Of a stretch of 15,529 bases of DNA, positions 14,046-15,529 are shown piece after piece. Origin of the DNA: an uncultured Planctomycetaceae bacterium (GTDB taxonomy: Bacteria; Planctomycetota; Planctomycetia; Pirellulales; Pirellulaceae); the NCBI GenBank assembly GCA_903927685.1, contig CAIYOB010000407.1, forward strand, positions 1 to 15,529. The letters are read 5' to 3'. Within the stretch, counting starts at the first letter, position 1. The number at the start of each line of letters is the position of its first letter. A model generated the notes under the pieces. That model was not told the origin of the DNA and searched no databases. It was given only the letters and a program-made list of their open reading frames with translations. A program made the position numbers and the translations under genes.

Positions 14046-15377
14046 CTATGCGTTCCTCACGTCGATCTTGCCGGTGACGGCGGCCGAGACCAGCGAGGTG
14101 CGGTATTCGAGAAGGCGGTCGATGGCGGTGTCAACCCGACCAACAAGACGCTCCAGCTTGTCGTTCTCTTCGTCCAGGTAGTGGACGATGGCCATTTGTT
14201 CATCCGCCGGGGGGAACGGAAATCGGTACACCCGCAGTTTCTCCGCCGTCAGGTGCGGAATGGTGTTCGGGTTCCCCGCTGCGACGAATATGCGGGTGTC
14301 TGCTGCCCATCGCATCACGTAGTAGAGGAATCTCGGAATATCCGAGGACGGCGGAGCGGGCCTTACCCGATGGATTGCCTTCTGGTATGCACAGGTATCG
14401 AGTTCCCCACGCCAAACGGCTGTGCGTCCGACCTCCCCTCCCTCGCAAACCAGTAGGTCGCCTTGCCGCAGCGTGAAACGTTCGTATTCCCCCGGTTCGA
14501 TGTCCATTTCGGGAAGCTGCAAAACGTTTACCCGATCCCATTGAACATCCACGTTTCGCAGGTACGGCAAAAGGAAGTCGCCCGTGATACGCTTAGCATC
14601 CAGCATCTTGCCAAGTTGCACGACATAGCGGGCGTACAGTGGTGGCAGACTCCAATGCTTCGGCACCTGCCCCAACCACTCGATTCCCGAGTCCTTCATC
14701 GGCACGTCGGGATTCAGACCCTTGGTGACGACGTGGCTGATCAGGCCAGCACGTTTCTCCTTCAGCAGTTTGGTCAGCCGCCGCTTCTTCTCCACCAGCG
14801 CGTCGATCTTCGCCGTCTCCCGGTCCAGAAACGCCGCGATTGCCTGTTGTTCGGGAAGGGGAGGAACAGGACACTCCTGGTCTTTAAGCAGCGTTCCCGT
14901 AATCAACGGCTGAGCATTCTCGTTTGCCCATCGATTAAGGTCCATGACGCGCAGCGCAAAGTATAGAAACCTGAGGTGAAGTTGTTTAACATTGCTCAAT
15001 CGCAGTGCATTGTCGGTAATCCAGGCTGGTGGATCGACAAGGTGGGCATTGCCACAGAGTGCGCCGACTCGCCCAATTGCGATTGTGGGGCTTGCCGTAT
15101 TGGCCTGCGATGCGTAGCCCATGATTCCATTGCCGCCGATGACTGGCACCCGACGAGAATCGTCTCGTTCGCGAGAAAACTCGGTATTCGGCAGGTAGTC
15201 GCCGCTTCGGACGTCGCAACACCATCGAAGAGGAACCACATGCCAGTGCTCGGGGATGCTGCCGATCCAATCAGACGCGCAGTCGCGGTATGCCAGATGG
15301 GCGTGAAAACGTCCACCTTGCGAACCACCCTCGATAGCCAAGCCACGAGGCGGGTCAACATCAACGCGGGCCCTCAT
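14046..15377 (-). CDS. hsdS: Type I restriction-modification specificity subunit HsdS
   Basis: A 443-residue subunit with two target-recognition domains. TRD1 (about 36-175, from SDWIGSIPEHWHVVPLRW) ends at PPLPEQQAIAAFLDRETAKI. The first coiled-coil spacer (about 180-215) leads to ISHVVTKGLNPDVPMKDSG and the second IEWLGQVPKHW. TRD2 (about 232-390) ends at FPFPPADEQMAIVHYLD, followed by the second helix and SLVSAAVTGKIDVRNA. This is the standard two-repeat layout and looks complete. HsdS docks two HsdM methylases and chooses the bipartite DNA target; the target cannot be read from sequence alone. The ATG overlaps the hsdM stop (ATGA), indicating coupled translation. The first 30 residues are less conserved, so an internal start is conceivable. 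Confidence 0.93.
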   Translation of the reverse strand: MRARVDVDPPRGLAIEGGSQGGRFHAHLAYRDCASDWIGSIPEHWHVVPLRWCCDVRSGDYLPNTEFSRERDDSRRVPVIGGNGIMGYASQANTASPTIAIGRVGALCGNAHLVDPPAWITDNALRLSNVKQLHLRFLYFALRVMDLNRWANENAQPLITGTLLKDQECPVPPLPEQQAIAAFLDRETAKIDALVEKKRRLTKLLKEKRAGLISHVVTKGLNPDVPMKDSGIEWLGQVPKHWSLPPLYARYVVQLGKMLDAKRITGDFLLPYLRNVDVQWDRVNVLQLPEMDIEPGEYERFTLRQGDLLVCEGGEVGRTAVWRGELDTCAYQKAIHRVRPAPPSSDIPRFLYYVMRWAADTRIFVAAGNPNTIPHLTAEKLRVYRFPFPPADEQMAIVHYLDEENDKLERLVGRVDTAIDRLLEYRTSLVSAAVTGKIDVRNA

Positions 15378-15529
15378 CCCACCACCTCCCGAAGCATCCG
15401 CACGATGTCCTTCTCCAGGTCCGCGATGTCCGCCTCAATCTCCTCCAGCGGCCGGGGCGGCTGGTACTTGTAGAAGTGGCGGTTCAGGGGGATTTCGTAG
15501 CCGACCTTGGTCTTGCTTTCGTCGATCCA
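15374..15529 (-). CDS. hsdM: Type I restriction-modification DNA methyltransferase HsdM, C-terminal end only
   Basis: The last 51 codons of a gene entering from the right edge read KVGYEIPLNRHFYKYQPPR, then PLEEIEADIADLEKDIVRML and a TGA at 15374. GYEIPxNRHFY followed by an LxEIeaDI..LE.eI..ML helix is the usual tail of N6-adenine HsdM subunits in this type I group. The catalytic NPPY motif and SAM site lie outside the window. Its stop overlaps the hsdS start by four bases. Confidence 0.85.
   Translation of the reverse strand, partial: WIDESKTKVGYEIPLNRHFYKYQPPRPLEEIEADIADLEKDIVRMLREVVG

Overview
The window looks like a chromosomal segment of a planctomycete (phylum Planctomycetota), probably of the Pirellulales kind. 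The main reasons are the DUF1080 / DUF1592-type cytochrome / Tat-exported DUF1552 gene trio, a small membrane protein that starts with the 'NPYESP' signature, a recombinase remnant with the planctomycete-style 'NLRSSRQTEL' box, and REP-like palindromes in intergenic DNA. G+C is high throughout. These are family recognitions made by eye, without database searches.

Layout, left to right. (1) 1-2353, minus strand: a LysE-type exporter (TTG start), then a frameshifted GNAT acetyltransferase, then a small unknown gene that runs into a tyrosine-recombinase remnant leaving the window at base 1. (2) 2507-3215, plus strand: a compact operon of a 34-residue basic peptide, a DUF2905 membrane protein and a DUF6717 protein, divergent from the LysE gene across a hairpin-rich spacer. 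(3) 3219-5068: a graveyard with a 5'-truncated GH16 glycosidase, an intact small membrane protein, a DUF488 fragment broken at both ends, and a zinc-ribbon/PTS-IIA protein that lost its C-terminus. The last two meet tail to tail. (4) 5284-6579, minus: an intact membrane-associated alpha/beta hydrolase. (5) 6683-11274, minus: DUF1080 -> DUF1592-type cytochrome -> DUF1552, an exported planctomycete cassette with a REP cluster between the first two genes. (6) 11460-15529, minus: a type I restriction-modification island in the order hsdM -> hsdS -> DUF91 nuclease -> (hsdR) -> DUF5131 three-Cys protein -> tcmP.

The most notable result is in region 6. The operon order is still readable, but hsdR is reduced to a 25-codon N-terminal stub abutting a short out-of-frame tail. 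tcmP, the partner of the DUF5131 protein, is reduced to about 20 N-terminal codons joined out of frame to its C-terminal third. Modification and specificity (HsdM/HsdS), the DUF91 nuclease and the DUF5131 protein look intact. This suggests a restriction system that lost its cleavage/translocation subunit by internal deletion and survives as a methylation-only or altered system. The same kind of lesion (middle or end removed, flanks kept) recurs in regions 1 and 3, so either deletion-driven decay of accessory genes or an assembly problem should be considered.

No tRNA, rRNA, CRISPR array or complete insertion sequence was recognised. No gene-free stretch exceeds 300 bases.
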